17,439 bases of DNA from CADCVW01 sp035644935 (GCA_035644935.1 DASQNO010000012.1:1-17439), one strand, 5' to 3'. Shown: positions 1-7,564, counted from the first letter of the stretch. The notes: generated by a model from the sequence alone, not told the origin. Numbers and translations are program-made.

Positions 1-4
1 GGGA

Positions 5-898
5 ATGAGCGAAGCCGATCGCATCGCGCTCGACGGGTTCAAGCGCGACGTCGTCGATCCGTCGATGACCTCGCTGGTGATCGCCTATTTCACCGCGTCC
101 TGGTGCGGCCCGTGCAAGCAGCTGGGCCCGATCATCGAGAAAGTCGCCGCGGAATACGCAACTAAGGGCGTGCTGCTGCACAAGATCGACGTCGACAAGA
201 ACAAGACGATCGCCGCGCAATTCCGCGTCCAATCCGTGCCGACGCTCTATGCAGTCTTCCAGGGCCAGCTCGTCGCCGACCTGACCCCGGCGCGCACCGA
301 GGCGCAGCTCAAGAAGATGCTCGACCAGATCCTGGCGCAGCTGCCCGTCAAGGGCGAGGCGCAGAGCCTGGAGGCGGAGATCGAGCCGCTGATCGCTATG
401 GGCGAACAGATATTGGCGGACGGCGACGCGCCCCGAGCGCTGTCGGTGTTCCAGCAGATCTTCGACATGGCGCCCGACAACCCCGACGTCCTGTCGGGTC
501 TGGCGCGGTCGCTGATCGCCGCGGGAATGCTGGACGAGGCGCGCGATCTGCTCGACTCGCTGCCCGAAGACCTCGCCAAGCAGGCGCCGGTCGCGCGCGC
601 CCGCGCGGCGCTGGAGCTCGCCACCGTCGCGCCGGCGGATGCGGAGACCTCCGCGCTGGAGGCCCGCGTCGCCGCCGACCCGGACGACCACGAGGCGCGC
701 TACGACCTCGCCGGCGCGCTGATGGCGGGGGACCGGGACCGCGCCGCCGACCTGCTGCTGGACAGCATCGCGCGCGACCGCACGTGGAACGACGGCGCCG
801 CACGCACGCGATTGCTACAACTGATGGAGGTCGTCGGCATCTCCGACCCCTGGGTGTCCGCGCTGCGCCGCCGTCTGTCGGCGGTGCTGTTCACGTGA
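5..898 (+). CDS. cnoX: Thioredoxin-TPR fusion protein (YbbN/CnoX family), possibly 5'-partial
   Basis: This 297-residue protein has an N-terminal thioredoxin fold with an intact WCGPC redox motif (Cys34 and Cys37) and the cis-proline loop at SVPT (Pro79). A helical tetratricopeptide-like C-terminal half follows, from about residue 120 to 290 (segments such as PRALSVFQQIFDMAPDNPDV). This is the architecture of YbbN/CnoX chaperedoxins, which hold unfolding clients, protect cysteines and hand substrates to GroEL or DnaK in the cytoplasm. E. coli YbbN lacks a working CXXC pair, but here both cysteines are present, so thiol-disulfide activity is expected. The ATG lies four bases from the window edge with no room for a ribosome binding site, and the frame is open upstream. 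Many relatives have a few more N-terminal residues, so the true start may lie outside. It is followed after 13 bp by the LON-domain gene, suggesting one transcript. Confidence 0.9.
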   Translation: MSEADRIALDGFKRDVVDPSMTSLVIAYFTASWCGPCKQLGPIIEKVAAEYATKGVLLHKIDVDKNKTIAAQFRVQSVPTLYAVFQGQLVADLTPARTEAQLKKMLDQILAQLPVKGEAQSLEAEIEPLIAMGEQILADGDAPRALSVFQQIFDMAPDNPDVLSGLARSLIAAGMLDEARDLLDSLPEDLAKQAPVARARAALELATVAPADAETSALEARVAADPDDHEARYDLAGALMAGDRDRAADLLLDSIARDRTWNDGAARTRLLQLMEVVGISDPWVSALRRRLSAVLFT

Positions 899-911
899 CC
901 GTGACCGCGCG

Positions 912-1550
912 ATGATCGAAACCGTCAGCTTTCCCGTGTTTCCGCTGGCGGGCGCGATCCTGCTGCCGCGCGCGCAATTGCCGCTGCACATCTTCGAGGA
1001 TCGCTACCGCGCGCTGGTCCGCCACGCGATGGCGGGCGACCGTCGCATTGGCATGGTGCAGCCGCGCGGCGAACCGGCGCGCGGCGGCGCCGCCCCGGCG
1101 CTGTTCACGGTAGGCTGCCTGGGCGAGATCGTCGCGTCGGAGGAACTGGACGACGGCCGTTTCAACATCGTGCTGGAGGGGATCGGCCGTTTCACGATCC
1201 TGGAGGAACTGGCGCGCGACACCCCGTTTCGCCAGGTCGCCGCGCGGCTGGAAGCGGAAGCCGACGAGGACGAGGACGCCCTGCCCTCGGTCCTGCGCGC
1301 CGACCTTGAGCGCGAATCGCGCCGCTACGCCGACGCGCTGGGCTTCGCGGTCGACTGGACGTCGGTGGCGCGGCTGGACGATGAGATGCTGGTCAACGGC
1401 ATTGCGCAGGTCGCGCCGTTCGACACCGGGTCCAAGCAGGCGCTGCTGGAGGCGGACAGCATCGGCGACCGCGCCGACATGCTGGTCCAGTTCATGCAGT
1501 TCGCGCGGCTGATGCCGGGCGGCGCCGACGGGCCCGGGACGCTGCAGTGA
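912..1550 (+). CDS. LON peptidase N-terminal (substrate-binding) domain protein
   Basis: This 212-residue protein opens with VSFPVFPLAGAILLPRAQLP and LHIFEDRYRALV, the hallmark start of the LON substrate-binding (LAN/PUA-like) domain. GRFNIVLEGIGRFTI follows in the second beta sheet. No AAA ATPase or Ser-Lys protease domain follows, so it is a stand-alone LON-SB protein of the kind common in proteobacteria and not a protease. Its role is probably protein binding in quality control, but the exact partner is unknown. The ATG start is 13 bp after the thioredoxin-TPR stop, and pairing with that chaperone gene fits a proteostasis operon. The family assignment is secure and the function is inferred. 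Confidence 0.88.
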   Translation: MIETVSFPVFPLAGAILLPRAQLPLHIFEDRYRALVRHAMAGDRRIGMVQPRGEPARGGAAPALFTVGCLGEIVASEELDDGRFNIVLEGIGRFTILEELARDTPFRQVAARLEAEADEDEDALPSVLRADLERESRRYADALGFAVDWTSVARLDDEMLVNGIAQVAPFDTGSKQALLEADSIGDRADMLVQFMQFARLMPGGADGPGTLQ

Positions 1551-1565
1551 GGAGATTACAGGTTC

Positions 1566-1655
1566 GTCATTTGGAGCGAAGCGAAGCAATCCGGGATCGT
1601 GGCCACCGCAACATCCCGGCCTGGATCGCCGCGTCGCTACGCTCCTCGCGATGAC
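1566..1655. repeat. Imperfect palindromic repeat (REP/alphaproteobacterial type)
   Basis: The outer arms are GTCAT followed by GGAGCGAAGCGAAGCAATCC on the left (1566-1592) and, read on the other strand, GTCATCGCGAGGAGCGTAGC on the right (1655-1636). These agree over most of their length. An inner perfect 7-bp inverted repeat, CCGGGAT (1591-1597) and ATCCCGG (1613-1619), forms the loop end. The wording 'gagcgaagcgaagcaatccgg' with 'tcgctacgctcctcgcgatgac' is typical of dispersed palindromic elements in sphingomonad and other alphaproteobacterial genomes. The minus-strand translation gives the familiar junk peptide RSVATRRSRPG. The right end runs into the Trm112 start codon. Confidence 0.75.
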
Positions 1656-1824
1656 ACTCGATCCCGATCTCCTCGCGATCCTCGTCTGCCCGTTGACGCG
1701 CACGCCTCTGCGCTGGGATCCGGAGCGCAGCGAATTGATCTCGGAAGCGGCTGGCCTCGCCTTTCCCGTGCGCGACGGCACCCCGATCATGCTGGTCGAG
1801 TACGCGCGAAAGCTAGACGGCTAG
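1651..1824 (+). CDS. Trm112 family small protein (57 aa)
   Basis: This short gene encodes 57 residues beginning MTLDPDLLAILVCPLTRTPL, with the C-terminal motif GLAFPVRDGTPIMLVEYARK. That is the standard Trm112/UPF0434 fold signature: LLxxLVCP near the N-terminus and PVRDGIPxML near the C-terminus. Only the first of the cysteines used for zinc binding in some members (CPxC) is present, as in many alphaproteobacterial homologues. In eukaryotes Trm112 activates methyltransferases, but the bacterial small protein has no settled role. No Shine-Dalgarno sequence precedes the ATG because a palindromic repeat abuts it. The start is supported by family length. Its last 12 bp overlap the end of the convergent ubiquinone hydroxylase gene. 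Confidence 0.88.
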   Translation: MTLDPDLLAILVCPLTRTPLRWDPERSELISEAAGLAFPVRDGTPIMLVEYARKLDG

Positions 1825-3036
1825 ACCTTCCAGCAGCCGCGGCAGCGCGCCGCTGGACCCGCGCGCTTCGGACATCAGCAGCGACTTCAGCGGCGCGACG
1901 CGGTCGATCGCGCCCATGCCCAGGTTGCGCACCGCCGACGCCGCGCGACCCGGAATGCCGAACAGCCGCGTCAGCCCGTCCGTCGCCGCCGCGATCGTCG
2001 TCGTGTCCAGCGCGCGCCAGCGTTCGTACCGCGCCAGCAGCTGCGCATCGCTGAGATCCATGCCCAGCCGCGCGCCTTCGATCAGCACCTCCGCCAGCGC
2101 CGCGACGTCGCGCAGGCCGAGGTTCAGCCCCTGGCCGGCGATCGGATGAATGCCGTGCGCCGCGTCGCCGACCAACGCCAGCCGCTCGGCGGTGATCGTC
2201 GCCGCATGGTGGAAGCCGAGCGGCCACCCGACCCGCGGCGCGACCAGCCGCAGCTCGCCCAGGAACCCGCCCATCCGCTTGAACAGTTCATGCCCGAAGG
2301 CCCGGTCGGATAGCCCCAGATACCCCGCCGCGTCCGCCGCATCGACGCTCCACACGATCGCCGACCGGTGGGGCCCGCCAGCGACTTCGGGCAGCATCGG
2401 CAGGATCGCGAACGGTCCGGACGGGTAGAAGATTTCATAAGCGACATTGCCGTGCGCCACGGCGTGCGTGATCGTCGTGACGATTGCGCTGTGGTCGTAT
2501 TGCCAGCGCGCCACGCGAATGCCCGCCGCCTCGCGCGCCGGCGAGCGGCGGCCGTCCGCGGCGACGATCAGCGGCGCCGCCAGCACGCGCCCGTCCACCA
2601 GCGTCACGCGCGCGCCGGCAGCGGCTCGCTCGACCCGTGCCGGCGTCGCGGGGGCCAGCGTCACGATGTCGTCGCACGCCTCCGCATGCGCGCGCAGCGC
2701 CGCGCGGATGGCGCTGTTTTCGAACATGCGGCCCAACGGCTCGCCGCCTTCGGCCGAAAAGGTCAGCCCGCCCGGTTGCAGCCCGTCCGTCACGCGGATC
2801 GTCTCGATCGCGCAGCCGCCGTCCTCGCCGCCCAGCCGGTCGGCGATGCCGATCGCCTCCAGCATGCGCCACGATGCGCTGGCGATCGCGGTCGCTCGCC
2901 CGTCGTGCCCTCGCCCGGCCTGCGCCGCCGGATCGGCGGGGTCGACGACGATCGCCGTGACGCCGCCGGAGGCCAGCGCCGCCGCCAGCGTCAGGCCGAC
3001 CAGCCCCCCGCCCAAGATTATGACGTCGGCCATCAT
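1813..3036 (-). CDS. UbiH/UbiF/VisC/COQ6 family FAD-dependent ubiquinone hydroxylase
   Basis: This 407-residue flavoprotein monooxygenase hydroxylates the aromatic ring of ubiquinone precursors using O2 and NAD(P)H. The N-terminal Rossmann motif is ILGGGLVGLTLAAALA (residues 7-22) for the FAD ADP moiety. A DGRRSPAREAAGI segment in mid-protein corresponds to the family DG motif. The second FAD motif GDAAHGIHPIAGQGLNLG starts at Gly290-Asp291. These are the UbiH/COQ6 signatures, and the sequence alone does not say which ring position is used, so no gene symbol is given. Two adjacent ATGs (3036 and 3033) precede ADVIILGGG. An open frame continues upstream to 3174, but family alignment does not support that extension. 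The gene diverges from ftsK. Confidence 0.88.
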   Translation of the reverse strand: MMADVIILGGGLVGLTLAAALASGGVTAIVVDPADPAAQAGRGHDGRATAIASASWRMLEAIGIADRLGGEDGGCAIETIRVTDGLQPGGLTFSAEGGEPLGRMFENSAIRAALRAHAEACDDIVTLAPATPARVERAAAGARVTLVDGRVLAAPLIVAADGRRSPAREAAGIRVARWQYDHSAIVTTITHAVAHGNVAYEIFYPSGPFAILPMLPEVAGGPHRSAIVWSVDAADAAGYLGLSDRAFGHELFKRMGGFLGELRLVAPRVGWPLGFHHAATITAERLALVGDAAHGIHPIAGQGLNLGLRDVAALAEVLIEGARLGMDLSDAQLLARYERWRALDTTTIAAATDGLTRLFGIPGRAASAVRNLGMGAIDRVAPLKSLLMSEARGSSGALPRLLEGLAV

Positions 3037-3047
3037 GACGTCGGCGC

Positions 3048-3071
3048 GATGTGTGACTTCGTTCACGCATC
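3048..3071. promoter_or_regulatory. CRP/FNR-like inverted repeat upstream of the ubiquinone hydroxylase gene
   Basis: The arms GATGTGTGA (3048-3056) and TCACGCATC (3063-3071) are inverted repeats with one mismatch, separated by 6 bp. The core TGTGA-N6-TCACG matches the CRP half-site pattern TGTGA-N6-TCACA at 9 of 10 positions. It lies 12 to 35 bp upstream of the ubiquinone hydroxylase start, in the 128-bp divergent gap with ftsK. Binding by a CRP/FNR-family regulator is an inference from symmetry and motif alone. Confidence 0.4.
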
Positions 3072-3104
3072 CTGCGCTACATCTCCCTGTCCGCCCTGTG
3101 AAGC

Positions 3105-3134
3105 TTGACCGGCCGCGCGAAGGCCGTGCATCCT
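3105..3134 (+). promoter_or_regulatory. Possible sigma-70-type promoter for ftsK
   Basis: TTGACC (3105-3110) resembles a -35 box, and CATCCT (3129-3134) is a weak -10 box after an 18-bp spacer. A start near 3141 would give a short leader before the ftsK GTG at 3165. The -10 match is poor, so this is only a candidate. Confidence 0.22.
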
Positions 3135-3149
3135 TGGGGCGGCACGGGC

Positions 3150-3154
3150 GGAGG
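3150..3154 (+). promoter_or_regulatory. Ribosome binding site selecting the ftsK GTG start
   Basis: GGAGG ends 10 bases before the GTG at 3165. The frame is open further upstream to a TTG at 3105, but that codon has no comparable ribosome binding site. The 3165 start is therefore preferred. Confidence 0.55.
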
Positions 3155-3164
3155 ATCGAACAAG

Positions 3165-5483
3165 GTGGCATCACGCGCTCTGGTTCCGGTGGGTGGCGGC
3201 TGGCGGGCCAATGTCCGCGACGGCGCGCGGCGCGGCGGCGCGCGGCTGGTCGGCGGGGCTCTGCTGCTGCTCGCCGTCCTGCTGCTGGTGGCGCTTGCGA
3301 CGTTCGACTCCCGCGATCCGGCGATGAACACCGCCGCCGGCGGACCTGTGCACAATTGGCTGGGCGCTCCCGGCGCGTACGTCGCTGACGCCTTGCTGAT
3401 GCTGTTCGGCCCCGCCGCCGCGCTGCTGGCGCCGTTGCTCGTCGTCGGCGGGCTGCGCCTGCTGCGCCTCGATCCCGAAGGCCGCGCCGGCCGCGCCGCC
3501 TTGCTAGGGCTCGCCGGCATCCTGCTGGTCGGCCTGTCGCTCGCGGTGGCGTTCAGCGGCGGCGGCAGCGCGCTTCCTGCTGGCTGGGGCGGCGCGTTCG
3601 GGCTGCTGGGCGCGAACCTTGCCGACGCGGCGCTGCAGCCGCTGGCCGCCTCGCCCTACGCCACCCCCGCCCGCATCGCGGTCGCGGTCGTCGCCGGCCT
3701 GGCGGGCCTCGCCTTGTGGCTCGTCGGCCTCGGCCTTCGGTCCGAAGAGCGCGACTGGCTGCGCGGCCTAATGGCCCGACCCGAAGGTGAAGAGGAACCG
3801 GCCAATCCCAACGCGCTGGTGCTCGTTCGCGAGGCGGAGCGCGCCCGGCCCGAACCCGCGGTGCAGCCGGAAGCTGTGCGCCCCGTCATCGCCGACCGTG
3901 CCCCCGCCCCCGACAAGAAGAACCGCGGCGCCAAGGACCGCCAGGCGTCGCTGGCGCTGGGCGACAATTACACGCTGCCCAAAATCGACCTGCTCAACCC
4001 CGTCCCGCCCGCCTCCAAGATGGTGGTCGACAAGGCCAGCCTCGAACGCAACGCCCGCTTGCTCGAATCGGTTCTCGACGACTTCCACGTCAAAGGTTCG
4101 ATCGTCGAGGTCCGCCCCGGCCCCGTGGTCACCATGTACGAGCTGGAGCCCGCGTCCGGCATCAAGGCGTCGCGCGTCATCCAACTCGCCGACGACATCG
4201 CGCGCAACATGTCGGCACTGTCCGCCCGCGTCGCGACCATTCCCGGCCGCTCGGTCATCGGCATCGAACTTCCCAACAAGAACCGCGAAGGCGTCGTGCT
4301 CGCCGAACTCGTCGCCTCCGACGCGTTCGAGGACCAGGTCGCGCAACTCCCGATCATCCTGGGCAAGAACATCGCCGGTGACCCCGTCGTCGCCGACCTC
4401 GCGCCCATGCCGCATCTGCTGGTCGCGGGCACCACCGGGTCGGGCAAGTCGGTGGGCCTAAATTGCATGATCCTGTCGCTGCTCTACCGGCTCACCCCCG
4501 ACCAGTGCCGCATGATCATGATCGATCCCAAGATGCTCGAACTGTCGAGCTACGAGGACATTCCCCACCTCCTCGCCCCGGTGGTCACCGAGCCGCAAAA
4601 GGCGATCCGCGCCCTTAAGTGGACCGTGGAGCAGATGGAGGAGCGCTACCGCATGATGGCCAGCGTCGGCGTCCGCGCGCTCGCCAGCTTCAACACCAAG
4701 GTGCGCGAGGCCAAGGCGAGGGGCGAGCCGCTCGGCCGCCGCGTCCAGACGGGTTACAACGCCGACACCGGCCAGCCGACCTACGAAGAGGAGGTCCTCG
4801 AATACGACGTGCTGCCGCAGATCGTCGTCATCGTCGACGAACTCGCCGACCTGATGATGACCGCCGGCAAGGAGGTCGAGTTCCTGATACAGCGCCTGGC
4901 GCAGAAGGCGCGCGCCGCCGGCATCCACCTGATCATGGCGACCCAGCGGCCGTCGGTCGACGTCATCACTGGCGTCATCAAGGCCAACCTCCCCACCCGC
5001 ATCAGCTTCCAGGTCACGTCCAAGATCGATTCGCGCACCATTCTTGGCGAACAGGGCGCCGAACAGCTGCTGGGCAAGGGCGACATGCTGTACATGCCGG
5101 GCGGCAAGCAGATCGCTCGCGTCCACGGCCCCTTCGTCTCCGACGACGAAGTGCGCCGCGTTGCCGACCATTGGCGCGCGCAAGGTCAGCCCGACTACAT
5201 CCAGGCCGTCACCGAAGAGCCGCCGGAGGGTGAAGGCTACGACATCGAAGGCTCGCCGGACGGCCCCGACGACCCGGACACCGCGCTCTACCGCAAGGCG
5301 CTGCAGGTCGTCGCCGAATCGCAAAAGGCGTCCACCAGCTACGTCCAACGCCAGCTCCGCGTCGGCTACAACAATGCGGCCCGGCTGATCGAGCGGATGG
5401 AAAAGGAAGGCAAGGTCGGCAAGCCGGACCATGTCGGCCGCCGCGAAGTGCTGATGGACACCGACGGGCATCCGATCGCTTAG
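3165..5483 (+). CDS. ftsK: DNA translocase FtsK
   Basis: This 772-residue DNA translocase anchors at the division septum and pumps chromosome ends apart, activating XerCD recombination at dif. The N-terminus (to about residue 200) has hydrophobic segments matching the four-helix membrane anchor, beginning RLVGGALLLLAVLLLVALAT. A short linker precedes the alpha/beta RecA-like motor. The Walker A motif GTTGSGKS is near residues 422-429 and the Walker B motif IVVIVDELAD near 553-562, followed by MATQRPSVDVITGVIKANLP. The C-terminal gamma winged-helix domain, which reads KOPS sequences, starts near residue 707 (ALYRKALQVV through NNAARLIERMEKEGKVG). The length is usual for short-linker alphaproteobacterial FtsK. 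The GTG start is chosen for its GGAGG. In related genomes ftsK is commonly next to lolA, but here another gene lies between. Confidence 0.95.
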   Translation: MASRALVPVGGGWRANVRDGARRGGARLVGGALLLLAVLLLVALATFDSRDPAMNTAAGGPVHNWLGAPGAYVADALLMLFGPAAALLAPLLVVGGLRLLRLDPEGRAGRAALLGLAGILLVGLSLAVAFSGGGSALPAGWGGAFGLLGANLADAALQPLAASPYATPARIAVAVVAGLAGLALWLVGLGLRSEERDWLRGLMARPEGEEEPANPNALVLVREAERARPEPAVQPEAVRPVIADRAPAPDKKNRGAKDRQASLALGDNYTLPKIDLLNPVPPASKMVVDKASLERNARLLESVLDDFHVKGSIVEVRPGPVVTMYELEPASGIKASRVIQLADDIARNMSALSARVATIPGRSVIGIELPNKNREGVVLAELVASDAFEDQVAQLPIILGKNIAGDPVVADLAPMPHLLVAGTTGSGKSVGLNCMILSLLYRLTPDQCRMIMIDPKMLELSSYEDIPHLLAPVVTEPQKAIRALKWTVEQMEERYRMMASVGVRALASFNTKVREAKARGEPLGRRVQTGYNADTGQPTYEEEVLEYDVLPQIVVIVDELADLMMTAGKEVEFLIQRLAQKARAAGIHLIMATQRPSVDVITGVIKANLPTRISFQVTSKIDSRTILGEQGAEQLLGKGDMLYMPGGKQIARVHGPFVSDDEVRRVADHWRAQGQPDYIQAVTEEPPEGEGYDIEGSPDGPDDPDTALYRKALQVVAESQKASTSYVQRQLRVGYNNAARLIERMEKEGKVGKPDHVGRREVLMDTDGHPIA

Positions 5484-5584
5484 AAACTCTCGCTCGTCAT
5501 CACGTCCCAAAATCGGGCGCGGGCGCGGGGCACCTTGGCCCGACTCCTGAGACGTTGCTAGGCCGCACCTCCTAAGTCGGCGGC

Positions 5585-5600
5585 GGCGCGGATCCGCGCC
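5585..5600. repeat. Perfect 16-bp palindrome downstream of ftsK
   Basis: GGCGCGGATCCGCGCC is fully self-complementary and lies 101 bp after the ftsK stop, directly before a possible GTG start of the next gene. It could form a GC hairpin in RNA, but no run of T follows. As a terminator it would be atypical, and as an operator it is unassigned. Confidence 0.5.
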
Positions 5601-5627
5601 GTGAGAGCGGGGAACGGGCGCAGCGGC

Positions 5628-7520
5628 ATGTCTACGGTTCTTCTGGGGCTGGCTTTCCTCGCCCTGCTCGTCACGGGGTTGGCAGGTTGGGGATCGCTGC
5701 TCCTGGGAGTCGCCCTTCGCCAGCATCGCGAGCAGCTGGGCGTCTGTGCGGCGACCGGGCTGTGCGTCTATCTGGGTCTGGCCGTCCTTTTCGAGTTCGG
5801 CGTCGTGAAGACTCCGGGTGCGATCACGCTGTTCCTCACAGCGGGCGCTCTCGTCTGGCTCTTGCGCCTGACCAGGCGCGGCGAGCTCCCGACGAGGCCC
5901 GCCAACGGAACTTCCGTCGGTTACGCGCTGGCGATTGCCGCAGCGCTCACGCTACTGCTGCTCGCGGCCAATGCGGCGTCCTGGCGCTTCGCCAATGTCG
6001 ACGATCTCCAAGGCTATCTCGGCTATGTCGAGCGGATCTTTCAGACGGGAAGCACCGGCCCCGACCCATTCGCCTACCGCCGCTTCGAGGCCGGGCTGGG
6101 TGGCGGCACCTACGTCTACGCGCTGGGCGAGCCGCTGCGCGCGCTCTCCCGGCTGAGGATCGTCGACATCGGCGGTGGCGTCGCCATCCTGGCCGCGCTG
6201 CTGCTCGCCGACACGGGCAAGCGCGGTGCCGGCCCGGCGGCGGCCGTTCTCCTCGCGCTCGCCGTCGCGGTCGCCTTTGCGCCGGCGATGAACATGTCGC
6301 CCGACATTATCGGTATGGCCATGCTCTACGCGATGCTGCGACTGGGCGCTTGGCTCGTCGCAACGTCGGACCGGGTTTCGCGCGCGGGGCTGGTCGGCCT
6401 GTTCGTCTTTGCGCTGATCTGCATCAAGACGACGTTCCTGATCCCCGCCGCGGCCGTCGCCGGGTCGGTTTACGCAACGCTATGGGTCCGCGACCGAAGC
6501 TGGCGACTGGTGGCCGAAGCCGCGGTGGCGGGGGCCGTGGCGCTCCTGCTCATGGCGCCCTGGATGTGGATCTCGCAGATGCAGGCCGGGACACCGCTGT
6601 TCCCGCTGCTGGGCGCGGGACGCCTGTCGCCGCTGGAGGCAAGCGGCTTCGCGTCGCCAACCGATTTCGTTAAGTCCGCCGGCCGCCTCGCCATCATCCT
6701 GGCCCTGCCGCTCTGGGTCGCGGTGCGGCGGTGGCGCACCGAAGTGGAGCCGGCGCAGATCTTCGTCCGCGTTGCCGCAATTGCCTGCACGGCCGTGATC
6801 CTCGCCGCGCAGGTCAAGTTCACCGTCGCAGGCTACCGCTACGGCTATGCCCCAGCGGCCGCGCTGTTCCTGTTCTGCCTCGCCGAATGGCTCAAGGCGC
6901 CGCCGGAACGGCGCGAACGGCGCATCGCGCTGGCCGCCGCGCCGCTTCTGGTGCTCAACGTCGCCTTGTACGCCATCCTGCGCCCGGGTTACGGCGCCGA
7001 CACGTTCCGTGGCGGGCTCTTCTTCGCCGGCGCGTCGGATGAGGAGGGCGCCGAGCGCGCCAGGGTACGCCGGATGCAGGCGGCGGTGCCCGCCGGCGCC
7101 ACGCTGCTGGTCCGGATCGTTCGTCCGTTCGATCTCGACTTCACGCGCAACCAGGTTCTGGTCATGGACTGGCCGGGCCTGACCGGCCCCGACGCCCAGC
7201 CGCCCGCCAGCGAGTCCCCCGCCTTCTGGCGCAACTATCTGCGCAGGAGCGGCATCCGCTACCTCGCCTGGTCGTATGGGACGCAGTCGGGCATGCCCGA
7301 GGCGTACCTCCAGGAGCAGATGGCGCAAAGCGAAAGCGCCTTCTTCCGCGACCAGATGCGCCGCACCATACTGACGCAGCGCGCGCTCGAACAGCTGCGG
7401 CGATCGCAGCCGATCCCGTTCGATGACGGGCAGACAGCCGTGATCGACCTCCAGGCCGAACCAGCGGAGTCGGGCCGGAGCCGGGCACCCGCAATACCCG
7501 CTTTGCCGGCGAACTCGTGA
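5628..7520 (+). CDS. Multi-pass membrane protein of unknown function (GT-C-like topology)
   Basis: I cannot name this 630-residue protein. It has about 12 to 14 hydrophobic segments, starting with TVLLGLAFLALLVTGLAGWG and ending near LAAAPLLVLNVALYAIL. A polar tail of roughly 170 residues without obvious transmembrane helices follows. In the loop after the fourth segment there is VDDLQGYLGYVERIFQTG (Asp125-Asp126), then DPFAYRRFEAGLGGG (from Asp146). An acidic pair in a large loop of a polytopic protein with a soluble tail resembles GT-C glycosyltransferases and related polysaccharide-assembly proteins, which use polyprenyl-phosphate sugars. That similarity is suggestive only. The ATG at 5628 is preferred over the in-frame GTG at 5601, which would add 9 residues, though neither has a strong ribosome binding site. 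It sits between ftsK and lolA with about 145-bp gaps on both sides, so it looks like a separate, possibly accessory insertion. Confidence 0.72.
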   Translation: MSTVLLGLAFLALLVTGLAGWGSLLLGVALRQHREQLGVCAATGLCVYLGLAVLFEFGVVKTPGAITLFLTAGALVWLLRLTRRGELPTRPANGTSVGYALAIAAALTLLLLAANAASWRFANVDDLQGYLGYVERIFQTGSTGPDPFAYRRFEAGLGGGTYVYALGEPLRALSRLRIVDIGGGVAILAALLLADTGKRGAGPAAAVLLALAVAVAFAPAMNMSPDIIGMAMLYAMLRLGAWLVATSDRVSRAGLVGLFVFALICIKTTFLIPAAAVAGSVYATLWVRDRSWRLVAEAAVAGAVALLLMAPWMWISQMQAGTPLFPLLGAGRLSPLEASGFASPTDFVKSAGRLAIILALPLWVAVRRWRTEVEPAQIFVRVAAIACTAVILAAQVKFTVAGYRYGYAPAAALFLFCLAEWLKAPPERRERRIALAAAPLLVLNVALYAILRPGYGADTFRGGLFFAGASDEEGAERARVRRMQAAVPAGATLLVRIVRPFDLDFTRNQVLVMDWPGLTGPDAQPPASESPAFWRNYLRRSGIRYLAWSYGTQSGMPEAYLQEQMAQSESAFFRDQMRRTILTQRALEQLRRSQPIPFDDGQTAVIDLQAEPAESGRSRAPAIPALPANS

Positions 7521-7526
7521 ACTCCC

Positions 7527-7564
7527 GGAGGGTAGCAAGCTGTGGCGAGGCAAGTGCTACTCCC
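7527..7564 (+). terminator. Hairpin after the membrane-protein gene
   Basis: GTAGCA (7532-7537) pairs with TGCTAC (7555-7560), and flanking GGAG/CTCCC bases could extend the stem with a bulge. It starts 7 bases after the stop codon. No T-run follows, so it may instead be an RNA-stabilising hairpin or mark a factor-dependent terminator. Confidence 0.3.

Noticed and set aside
781..790. CACGTGGAAC, matching one parS half-site.
   Set aside because: The left half-site does not match and it lies within a coding region, so it is probably a codon-driven coincidence.
888..900. TGTTCACGTGACC, a second CACGTG-centred sequence resembling parS.
   Set aside because: Aligned on CACGTG, most flanking positions differ from the parS consensus, and it overlaps the thioredoxin-TPR stop codon.
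891..1790. A 299-codon minus-strand open frame antisense to the LON-domain and Trm112 genes.
   Set aside because: It is antisense to two confident genes, and its RSVATRRSRPG stretch is simply a translation of the palindromic repeat.
4458..5726. A 422-codon open frame antisense to the ftsK motor domain.
   Set aside because: It is Asp/Val/Gly-rich with no domain and lies wholly opposite the conserved ATPase region, so it is explained by codon bias on the other strand.
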